A DNA stretch of 32,910 nucleotides, from contig JAGGYQ010000013.1 in the NCBI GenBank assembly GCA_021162425.1, positions 1 to 32,910 of the forward strand, in the 5' to 3' direction. Shown piece after piece: positions 8,899 to 15,741 of this stretch; the stretch's first letter is position 1, and every line of letters begins with the position of its first letter. Below the pieces are notes generated by a model that searched no databases, had not been told where the DNA came from, and was given only the letters and a program-made list of their open reading frames with translations. A program made the translations under genes and the position numbers. The stretch comes from Candidatus Aenigmatarchaeota archaeon. GTDB taxonomy: Archaea; Aenigmatarchaeota; Aenigmatarchaeia; QMZP01; QMZT01.

Positions 8899-9216
8899 CT
8901 AAATTTTCTTTCTTTTTCTATAAGACCTGCCTTTCCTTCTTGAACCGGAGTCCTTGAGCTTTGCTATCCCGTAGTTCTTGTCTTTTTCTTCGATTTTCAT
9001 GGGTTTGAACAAATAGTACATGGCAATACCTGTTACAGCTGCTATGTAAATCGCAGTCCACAACGCAACGAATATGACCATCAAAAACAGCACATCCAGA
9101 GCAAGTGGAAGTATGTAGGGAAGCAGTATCCAAAATATCGCAACTGCCGCCAGAAGCGAAATTGTGCCAATTACGATCGCTGCCCCAATGGTGATGAAAT
9201 GCGATTTCTCTCTCAT
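8899..9216 (-). CDS. Hypothetical membrane protein
   Basis: Two or three hydrophobic segments, basic C-terminal tail; adjacent to the AIM24 gene. Confidence 0.6.
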   Translation of the reverse strand: MREKSHFITIGAAIVIGTISLLAAVAIFWILLPYILPLALDVLFLMVIFVALWTAIYIAAVTGIAMYYLFKPMKIEEKDKNYGIAKLKDSGSRRKGRSYRKRKKI

Positions 9217-9975
9217 CTATCTCTCCCCAAACATTGTGTTTTTCAGGATGCTTCCTATTGCCACGCCCGCTGCTGCTGATGCGAGAGTGTTCTTGCTACC
9301 GCCCGCGGGCATGTATTCGAGAAGTTTGGCGGCAAGCTCGTTTACGGGCATGCTCTGAACCCATACTCTTCCGGGACCTCTGCATGTCGCCAGAAACAAT
9401 CCTTCACCTCCCCATATTATGTTCCTGATTCCTTTGACCCGCTCTACCGAGTATTCCACGCTTGAATCAAACATCGCCAAATTACCTGTATCCACGCGTA
9501 TTTTTTGCCCTTCTTCGAGTTTCACCTTTGTTATCTCCCCGCCCACGTTGAAGAAAACGATGCCGGGACCCCTTACCTTTATGAGGACAAGACCTTCCCT
9601 GCCGAGCAACCCTGCTCCGATTCTTCTCGTCCAAGCAGCGTTGAAGTCAACGGAATTTTCTGCGCAGAGAAATGCATCCTTCTGTGCGATGATCTCCTCG
9701 TTTTCTTTCAGTTCCATTGGTATGATTTTGCCCGGGAATTCAGAGCCGAATCCTATGATGCCATTGCCTTTAGTGGACGTGAAATTCACGAGAAAAAATG
9801 ATTCACCTGCGAATTTTCTCTTTATCGCAGACCAAAGCCCGCCTTTCATTTCTGTTGTCATCTCAATGTTGTCACTCATATAGACGAGACGACCTGATTC
9901 GGAGATTATGCTTTCTCCTTCCTCTAGTTCGATATTTAACATCTGCATTGTGGTGCCGTGGAGTTCATATTTCAT
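9217..9975 (-). CDS. AIM24/TIGR00266 family protein
   Basis: MKYELHGTTMQMLNIELEEGESIISESGRLVYMSDNIEM...GGLWSAIKRKFAGESFFLVNF...GPGRVWVQSMP. Confidence 0.88.
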   Translation of the reverse strand: MKYELHGTTMQMLNIELEEGESIISESGRLVYMSDNIEMTTEMKGGLWSAIKRKFAGESFFLVNFTSTKGNGIIGFGSEFPGKIIPMELKENEEIIAQKDAFLCAENSVDFNAAWTRRIGAGLLGREGLVLIKVRGPGIVFFNVGGEITKVKLEEGQKIRVDTGNLAMFDSSVEYSVERVKGIRNIIWGGEGLFLATCRGPGRVWVQSMPVNELAAKLLEYMPAGGSKNTLASAAAGVAIGSILKNTMFGER

Positions 9976-10020
9976 ATATATTTGTGTGTTTTACGGTTTT
10001 ATAAAAAATAAGAAGCTGAA

Positions 10021-10119
10021 TGGGTCCGGCCGGAGTTTCAGCGATGGAATCGAATTTGCTATTGAACCGGCGACCTTCCGCACGTCAAGCGGACGTCATA
10101 GCCACTAGACCACGGACCC
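10021..10119 (-). tRNA. tRNA-Val(GAC) interrupted by a 26-nt T-loop intron
   Basis: - strand: GGGTCCG TG GTCTAGTGGCTATGAC G TCCGC TTGACGT GCGGA AGGTC GCCGG TTCAAT^[intron]^T CCGGC CGGACCC A. All stems pair; 73 nt after removal. Confidence 0.92.
10035..10060 (-). other. tRNA intron (position 59/60) with bulge-helix-bulge
   Basis: Outer helix GCCGG:CCGGC; 3' bulge ACU; central helix UUCA:UGAA; 5' bulge AUA; inner helix starts GC:GC. Cleavage after bulge nt 2 on both sides leaves T-loop UUCAAUU (7 nt). Confidence 0.88.
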
Positions 10120-10154
10120 ATGTTACAATATTTTCGAATTCGTATTTAAAAGTA

Positions 10155-10375
10155 TGGGCCAGGAGGGATTTCCAACATAAGGGAGCCTTCCCCTCCCTTA
10201 TCAACCCTTCCGAGCCATAAGGGAATAAGGGCGCCACGCCCGCCCTTGTCAACCCATCCTACCGTTAAGAGCGCATACCCGCCCTTATCAACCTTTCCAA
10301 ACCAACGATGTCAGCTTTTGAACCCTCGACCTCCGCCGTGTGAAGGCGGCGTCATAACCACTAGACCACCGGCCC
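10155..10375 (-). tRNA. tRNA-Val(CAC) interrupted by a 148-nt T-loop intron
   Basis: - strand: GGGCCGG TG GTCTAGTGGTTATGAC G CCGCC TTCACAC GGCGG AGGTC GAGGG TTCAAA^[148 nt]^T CCCTC CTGGCCC A; 73 nt after removal, one G-U pair in the acceptor stem. Confidence 0.85.
10169..10316 (-). other. 148-nt tRNA intron (position 59/60) containing ~48-nt repeat units
   Basis: Central helix UUCA:UGGA and 3' bulge AAU fit a BHB; exons rejoin to UUCAAAU. 83 nt of it (10165-10247, including 3 exon nt and U60) match window positions 33-115 exactly. Confidence 0.8.
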
Positions 10376-10417
10376 ATATAAAGGTATATATACGAAATAT
10401 AAATAAACTTTGATTTG

Positions 10418-10933
10418 TCACGAATTCAGTTTTATGAGACAAATACCTTTATCGTACTCTTCCAACTGCGACAAATCCTTTTCTCTTATCTCACCTGTAA
10501 GCGGTTCAAAATAAATAAGATTTTCACTTCTCACATCCACACCACAGATAACATGAGCGGAATACCAATTATTGAGGTTTCCTTTACCGAAAAAATCCAG
10601 CCATTGGGGAAAGGTAAACTTTAAAGATATTAGAGGTTTAAGCTCTATGTTTTGCTCTATAGTGCTGATTTCTGCGTATGGATATAACTTAACCTCATAC
10701 CCATGTGAGGATAAATAATCCGCGAGAGTGTTTATTTCCAAAGGCTCATCTCCCCTGCAAATCTTTTCTTTCAGCGTTTTGTAACCATCACAATTTGTGA
10801 GTATTGGACGGATGTCGGTATAAATTTTTTCATGAATTTCTCTCGAGAGTAGCGAAAAAACCATACTTGCCAGCACGCACGTGTTGCCTTTCTGCTTAAT
10901 TCTTTTTGCCAAATTTGTCAAGTCCATATTCAA
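10418..10933 (-). CDS. Papain-like cysteine peptidase (C39-like) candidate
   Basis: N-terminal KQKGNTCVLASMVFSLL and later SAHVICGVDVRSENLIYFEPLTG resemble the Cys and His/Asp regions of C39-like peptidases. Confidence 0.55.
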   Translation of the reverse strand: MNMDLTNLAKRIKQKGNTCVLASMVFSLLSREIHEKIYTDIRPILTNCDGYKTLKEKICRGDEPLEINTLADYLSSHGYEVKLYPYAEISTIEQNIELKPLISLKFTFPQWLDFFGKGNLNNWYSAHVICGVDVRSENLIYFEPLTGEIREKDLSQLEEYDKGICLIKLNS

Positions 10934-10994
10934 AGATTATCACTTAAAATAAAAAGACTTGTCATCACAAAGAAAGAACACGCTGGGGGCAGGA

Positions 10995-11101
10995 ATTCAG
11001 ACAGCCGGAAGTGTCAACTCCCTCTTGAAACTTTCGATGAGATGCATACTGCGTATGCATCGTTCGCTTTCCTGCCTCTGTTGGGAGCAGGGGAAGCTGT
11101 G
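10995..11101 (-). other. tRNA-Ser T-loop intron, 107 nt, position 59/60
   Basis: 3-4-3 geometry: 3' bulge AUU, central UUCG:CUGA (one C-U mismatch), 5' bulge AAC, inner helix ACAGC:GCUGU; exons rejoin to UUCGAAU. Confidence 0.8.
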
Positions 11102-11119
11102 TTCGAACCTGCGCGGGCG

Positions 11120-11200
11120 TACGAGCGAGCGACGCACACTCCATGCGCGTCAATCTGGAGTAGCGAAAGACGCACACTCCATGCGCGTCAATCTGCTTTT
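11120..11200 (-). other. tRNA-Ser variable-arm insertion (about 77 of these 81 nt would need removing)
   Basis: The variable stem GGGCG(11205-11201)/CGCCC(11119-11115) encloses 81 nt instead of a short loop. Exact splice sites not resolved. Confidence 0.6.
11131..11195. repeat. 27-nt direct repeat (11131-11157 and 11169-11195), each copy forming a hairpin
   Basis: gacgcacactccatgcgcgtcaatctg occurs twice exactly; GACGCGCA-UGGAG-UGUGCGUC hairpin on the - strand. Confidence 0.9.
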
Positions 11201-11212
11201 CGCCCAGCGGAT

Positions 11213-11274
11213 GTCACACAATCATAAGGTTCGAAAGACGTTCGCAAGCGAACGTCGACCTTCTTCTCATCCGT
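11213..11274 (-). other. tRNA-Ser anticodon-loop intron, 62 nt, canonical position 37/38
   Basis: CUCGAG^ACGGAUG...UGUGAC^A UCCGC; contains GACGUUCG-CUUG-CGAACGUC hairpin. The BHB central helix is imperfect (CUCG:UGUG). Confidence 0.78.
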
Positions 11275-11290
11275 CTCGAGTCCGCCGCCT

Positions 11291-11321
11291 TAAGCCCGTC
11301 TTCGCGGAGGCGAAGCACGTT
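11291..11321 (-). other. tRNA-Ser D-loop intron, about 30 nt (exact ends ambiguous by 1-3 nt)
   Basis: GCCGAGCCCGGUU CAACGUG CUUCGC CUCC GCGAAG ACGGGCUU AAGGC: the insert contains a 6-bp hairpin and GGGC that can pair with GCCC of the 5' exon. Confidence 0.7.
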
Positions 11322-11385
11322 GAACCGGGCTCGGCCACCCCAGCGTCATATATTTTATTAAAACTCGAAGACTTTAAATAATCTT

Positions 11386-11586
11386 ATGAAGGTCAAAGTG
11401 AAATTCTGGGATGGGATGAAGAATGCGGAAATTAAAGAGAACGCAAAGGTTATAGATGTTTTAAGAGAGCTGAACGTGAACCCAGAGACAGTCATAGTCA
11501 AAAAACGCAATGAAATTGTGCTTGAGGATGAAAAGCTTTCAGATAACGAGGAAATAGAGCTCATAAAGGTCGTTTCTGGCGGTTGA
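11386..11586 (+). CDS. ThiS/MoaD-like ubiquitin-fold protein (SAMP-like), C-terminal GG
   Basis: 66 aa MKVKVKFWDGMKNAEIKENAKVIDVLRELNVNPETVIVKKRNEIVLEDEKLSDNEEIELIKVVSGG*. Confidence 0.85.
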   Translation: MKVKVKFWDGMKNAEIKENAKVIDVLRELNVNPETVIVKKRNEIVLEDEKLSDNEEIELIKVVSGG

Positions 11587-11587
11587 A

Positions 11588-12526
11588 TCATGCCAGTCTG
11601 GAGATGGCTTTGTAAACAAGTTTGTAAACTTTACGTTTTTCTCGCTCGTCCAAGATGTATGCATAGCGTCTAACTTCGTATATTTCATGGCACTTGCGCC
11701 CGAACAAATCTTTCATAAACCCATCAAGGCCTACAATATGCACAGAAATCCTATCTGCAGGTTCTTCCTGCTTCTTTTCAAGCACCAGTTTGTGGTATTG
11801 CCAAGGAACGGATTTTGTTTCGCTGATGTATATATCAAATCCTAAATTTTTGCCTGCCTGATTAAAGAAATTCAGCACATGCTTAACATCTTTGTCACAT
11901 TTTTCTATTTCCCTCAAAAAGATGATTTTCATTCTGGCGATGTCATTGAGGTAGCTTGAATTTCTCACAATCTCTGTCTTTTCCTCTTCGCCTATATCTG
12001 CATATTCGTCTTTGTTCTCCACGATGTATTTGTTGAAAATAAATTTTCTGACTATTTTTTCTATCGCGCTTCTTTGTGTTTTCAGGCCTGTGAAAAGCAT
12101 CAAATCCAAACCTTCTGGCTCGTGAAGCTTTATGTAGATGTTGTTTCTGGAGAGGTGTGGATATTTCTCTCTTCTCATGCGACGCTCTTCGTCTCTTAAT
12201 GCCCGCTCCCATGCCTTTCTTTTGTGTTCGTTCAATCCAAGTTGCTTTATTTTTTCATGGAACATCGTGCTTTTGAAATCGTGATAGTTTTCAAAATATC
12301 TTTCATTGATTTTTCTTTTTTTGCAGAATTCTTCGGTAAAATTTTTGGTAATTTGCCCCAGTATCTTGATATTCTGCTCTCTTAACTCATCTAACCGTTT
12401 TTTCACAATATCTTTGTGTTTGGGAAACTCTAAGCGGTTCAAATTATACGGGTCAATGACTTCAAAATAAATTTCCGACGTGTTTGACATCTCAAGCAAC
12501 CCACTTACATCTTTGTAAGAATCCAT
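11588..12526 (-). CDS. Hypothetical protein (312 aa, charged)
   Basis: Long ORF with consistent coding composition; family not recognised. Confidence 0.7.
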   Translation of the reverse strand: MDSYKDVSGLLEMSNTSEIYFEVIDPYNLNRLEFPKHKDIVKKRLDELREQNIKILGQITKNFTEEFCKKRKINERYFENYHDFKSTMFHEKIKQLGLNEHKRKAWERALRDEERRMRREKYPHLSRNNIYIKLHEPEGLDLMLFTGLKTQRSAIEKIVRKFIFNKYIVENKDEYADIGEEEKTEIVRNSSYLNDIARMKIIFLREIEKCDKDVKHVLNFFNQAGKNLGFDIYISETKSVPWQYHKLVLEKKQEEPADRISVHIVGLDGFMKDLFGRKCHEIYEVRRYAYILDEREKRKVYKLVYKAISRLA

Positions 12527-12578
12527 AACTTTTTATTTTAACCTAAAAATTAAAACTCTTACTCTCCAAACCATTATT

Positions 12579-13322
12579 ATGGGTATCATAAAGGTCGGGA
12601 GCTGCGGCTGGTCATACCTAAACGCGGAAAAATATGTCCCAAGATGGAAGGATAAATTCAAAAGCAAGCTCCAGGTCTACGCAAAGCTTTTCGACCTGGT
12701 CGAGATCAACTCGACGTTCTACCGAATCCCGAAACTTTCGACCGCGAGGAAGTGGAGGGAGGAGGCGGACGAGGTAAACGAGGGATTCGAGTTCACCGTG
12801 AAGGTTTCGCAGTTAATCACGCACAAAGACCCCTTCGGAAAACAATCGCTCTGGGCATTCGAGCGGATGAAGGAAATCGCGAGAGAGTTGCGAGCGAAAA
12901 TCCTTCTCTTCCAGAGTCCTGCGAGCTTCAAGCCGACGGAGGACAACCTTGAGAAAGCGAGGGGATTTTTCGAAAAGATAGACAGAGATGACTTCGTTCT
13001 CGTATGGGAGGTCAGGTGGGCGAAGGACTGGACAAAAGAAATCGTAAGGCGTGTGTTCTCTAAGCTCGGGCTAAATCAATGTATTGACCCATTCAGGCAG
13101 GAATGTTTTTATGCGAACAGCGTAATCTACTACCGCTTACATGGCTTCGGGAAGCCGAGCATGTACAACTACGGATTCTCGGAAGAAGAGCTGAAAACCC
13201 TTGCCAACAACGTCCGCCAACAGAAAAAGCCCGTTTACGTTTTGTTCAACAACGCAAGCTGTTACGAGGATGGCTTGGTGTTGAAGAGGTTGTTATTCGG
13301 TAGTCAAAAATCCAGCACATAG
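12579..13322 (+). CDS. DUF72 (YecE-like) family protein
   Basis: KVGSCGWSYLNAEKYVPRW...LFDLVEINSTFYRIPKLSTARKW...FTVKVSQLITH. Confidence 0.9.
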   Translation: MGIIKVGSCGWSYLNAEKYVPRWKDKFKSKLQVYAKLFDLVEINSTFYRIPKLSTARKWREEADEVNEGFEFTVKVSQLITHKDPFGKQSLWAFERMKEIARELRAKILLFQSPASFKPTEDNLEKARGFFEKIDRDDFVLVWEVRWAKDWTKEIVRRVFSKLGLNQCIDPFRQECFYANSVIYYRLHGFGKPSMYNYGFSEEELKTLANNVRQQKKPVYVLFNNASCYEDGLVLKRLLFGSQKSST

Positions 13323-14086
13323 GCGTTCGGAAGCAGAAACCCTTTTATAAATTCGTCTCTGGTCTTCGTGAGTTTGTGCTGGGGGACATCTCCCTTGATC
13401 TGAATCCCCTCAAGTCTGGCTCTGCTAAAAACAATGCTGTTCTTGTAGTGATTGAACATCTTTCTCCAAAGCTTTTTCTTGTGGGCTGGGACCCTGACAA
13501 AAACTTTGAGCATTCTTTCAAGGAACTCGAATGGGTCTTTGTGGGGGTTGGAAAGTACTTCGTCCCTTTCCATATACTGGCTGATGCCCCCTATAATTTT
13601 CGTAGCGTTCACATATTCTCTTTCTCTTTGAAAATCTATGTTTTCCATATCGAGCAACCAGGGTCTGCTTTTGAACTTCTCATAATCCTCTTTTCCAAAC
13701 ACACAGAATGTGACAATTCTTTTCTCTGGTCTTTCGAGGCAAGGCAGGATTCTCTTAGCCTTCACGCCGTTCTCATAAGCTATTTCCTTAATCTCTTCTT
13801 TCATTTTCCTTATCTCTTCACCAGACCCGTCATAAAAGAACAAGAGGTCAACATCATCCTTTTCATTAGCTCCCCCGCGGGAGACGCTCCCTCTAATACC
13901 CGCATACACTACCCCCCTATTAATAGCTTTTATCGTTTTGTAACCAGCGGAAAAAAGAACTCGTTGAGCCATGTTTCTTGGGTCAAACCCCTGTAAAATT
14001 TTCTCAAGTCTTGTTTTTTGGTTTTCAGATAGAGAACCATTAATCGAAGATAGATAATCACCAATAAGTAGCGAATATTCTTCCAT
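13304..14086 (-). CDS. Nucleotidyltransferase-fold protein
   Basis: AGIRGSVSRGGANEKDDVDLLFFYDG (GSxxRG...DxDL-type motif). Confidence 0.75.
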   Translation of the reverse strand: MEEYSLLIGDYLSSINGSLSENQKTRLEKILQGFDPRNMAQRVLFSAGYKTIKAINRGVVYAGIRGSVSRGGANEKDDVDLLFFYDGSGEEIRKMKEEIKEIAYENGVKAKRILPCLERPEKRIVTFCVFGKEDYEKFKSRPWLLDMENIDFQREREYVNATKIIGGISQYMERDEVLSNPHKDPFEFLERMLKVFVRVPAHKKKLWRKMFNHYKNSIVFSRARLEGIQIKGDVPQHKLTKTRDEFIKGFLLPNAYVLDF

Positions 14087-14136
14087 AACTGTAATATTTA
14101 AATTAAGCTTTTAAATTATTTTTGTTTTCTCTAAAT

Positions 14137-15075
14137 ATGACAAAATTTATGTGTTCATTCTGCACAAGAAAAGCAGTCTACCACCGCAAATACGAAGGCG
14201 TCTACCTCTGCGAGAGGCATTTCGTGAGGAGCATAGAGGAGAAGGTTAAACGAACAATTCGGAGGCATAGAATGGTTCAGCGGAATGATTGCATAGCCTT
14301 CGCCCTGTCCGGAGGCAAGGATTCGTCCGCGGTTCTTTACATAATGAAAAAAATATTCAAAAACCGCAAAGACCTCAAATTCTTTGCCATATCCGTCGAT
14401 GAAGGTATTCCAGGATACAGGGATGAGAGTCTGAAAATCGCAAAAAGGCTCTGCGAAACCCTTGGCGTGGAACATCATATTTTCTCGTTCAAGAAGGAAT
14501 TCGGAAAAACGCTCGAAGAGAAGGTGAGAGATGTGAAGAAGTCGGACATATGGGAAGGAACGGCATGCACATACTGCGGTCTTGCTAGGCGTTGGCTGCT
14601 TAACAAAAAGGCGAGGGAATTGGGAGCGAAAAAAATCGCGTTTGGCATGAATCTCGATGACGAAGTCCAGGGAATAATGATGGACTATGTTCGCGGGGAC
14701 CTCGTCCGTCTCGCACGCATGGGGGGAGAACCTATTGTTTCGCACAAGCTCTTCGTCCCGAGGATAAAGCCGTTTCGCGAAATCCCGGAGAAGGAGATTG
14801 GTCTTTACGCTATTCTTTCGGGTCTTGAAATCCAGGAAAGGGAGTGTCCATACCTTGAAGGCCCAAGGTTTCGTGTGCGTGATTTCCTCAACGACCTTGA
14901 ATCCGAAAGTCCGGGGATAAAGTTTTCAGTCCTGAGGACATTTGAAAAACTCCTCCCGCATGTGAGGGAGATCGTAAAAAAAGAGGGAGTGAAGATCAGG
15001 AAATGCGAAAAATGTGGGGAACCGAGTTCTCAAAAGATTTGCAAAACGTGTGAGTTGTGGAGGAAACAAAAGTAA
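14137..15075 (+). CDS. tRNA 2-thiolation protein of the Ncs6/NcsA (TtcA-like) PP-loop family
   Basis: Zn-binding CSFCTRKAVYHRKYEGVYLCERHF, PP-loop ALSGGKDSS, CTYCGLARRW, C-terminal CEKCGEPSSQKICKTCEL. Start set at internal ATG (MTKFMCSFC). Confidence 0.9.
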   Translation: MTKFMCSFCTRKAVYHRKYEGVYLCERHFVRSIEEKVKRTIRRHRMVQRNDCIAFALSGGKDSSAVLYIMKKIFKNRKDLKFFAISVDEGIPGYRDESLKIAKRLCETLGVEHHIFSFKKEFGKTLEEKVRDVKKSDIWEGTACTYCGLARRWLLNKKARELGAKKIAFGMNLDDEVQGIMMDYVRGDLVRLARMGGEPIVSHKLFVPRIKPFREIPEKEIGLYAILSGLEIQERECPYLEGPRFRVRDFLNDLESESPGIKFSVLRTFEKLLPHVREIVKKEGVKIRKCEKCGEPSSQKICKTCELWRKQK

Positions 15076-15099
15076 TACATTCAATTAAATATAAAATAT

Positions 15100-15723
15100 A
15101 TGATATGTGAAAAAACATACTACATACCTTTAACAGAAGAAGAGCACAACATCGTGATACGTACCGAAACAGGCAGTGTTCAGCTGAGTCTTAAATCACC
15201 TGCTGTCCTTGTTTTGGAAGAACATATTCACCCCAAATACAAGAAATGTTTTTTATACCTCCTCAATTCTGCCGAAGAATTTAACAACCTACCAAAAATC
15301 CTCAAAAGCGAATATGATAAAATACCCGAATTCCCAAAAATGAAAAACAACTGCACACAAATCTCGCCGATAGAGATAACAGACGTGTTTTTCAACATTG
15401 CGGAGCAACTGATGGGATGGACAATAGATGAGAAGGAAAGAATCATAGAGTCAAAACAAACAACAAAAAATGTTAAACTCAGAAAGTTTAGGTACAACGA
15501 TGAAAAAAGGGCATATTTCAAATATCTTGCCCCAAGACCCAACGGATATGAGGAAAGGATGATTGTCAAAGAAGAGGCGAACGGCCATACCTACGTGTAT
15601 AGACAGAAACTCAGAGACGACGAACCTGTAAGTTCGCATAAGATAGGCGGACCGTTCTGTTCGTTTGAAAAAGTTGTTTCATATCTCACAAATTCAGAGC
15701 TCTTCCAAAAAGTTATTTTATAA
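15100..15723 (+). CDS. Hypothetical protein
   Basis: 207 aa ORF, no recognised family. Confidence 0.65.
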   Translation: MICEKTYYIPLTEEEHNIVIRTETGSVQLSLKSPAVLVLEEHIHPKYKKCFLYLLNSAEEFNNLPKILKSEYDKIPEFPKMKNNCTQISPIEITDVFFNIAEQLMGWTIDEKERIIESKQTTKNVKLRKFRYNDEKRAYFKYLAPRPNGYEERMIVKEEANGHTYVYRQKLRDDEPVSSHKIGGPFCSFEKVVSYLTNSELFQKVIL

Positions 15724-15741
15724 AAATCTCTTAACCTATTT

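Larger units (their letters stand above)
10981..11344 (-). tRNA. tRNA-Ser(CGA), 364-nt gene, apparently with insertions in the D-loop, anticodon loop, variable arm and T-loop
   Basis: - strand: acceptor GCTGGGG...CCCCAGC + discriminator G; D-stem GCC/GGC; anticodon arm GCGGA-CUCGAG^A-UCCGC (CGA); variable stem GGGCG/CGCCC; T-stem GCAGG/CCTGC with UUCGAA^U. Confidence 0.88.

Noticed and set aside
10020-10220. 66-aa + strand ORFs at 9908-10220
   Set aside because: They run antisense through the two tRNA-Val genes and introns; no protein-like features.
10981-11344. First read as tRNA-Leu because of GGGGUGGCCGAG and the long variable arm
   Set aside because: The anticodon loop CUCGAGA gives CGA and the discriminator is G, both fitting tRNA-Ser.
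10959-11381. 140-aa + strand ORF and other ORFs across 10959-11381
   Set aside because: The region is fully explained by a - strand tRNA-Ser with inserts; the ORFs arise from high-GC structured repeats.
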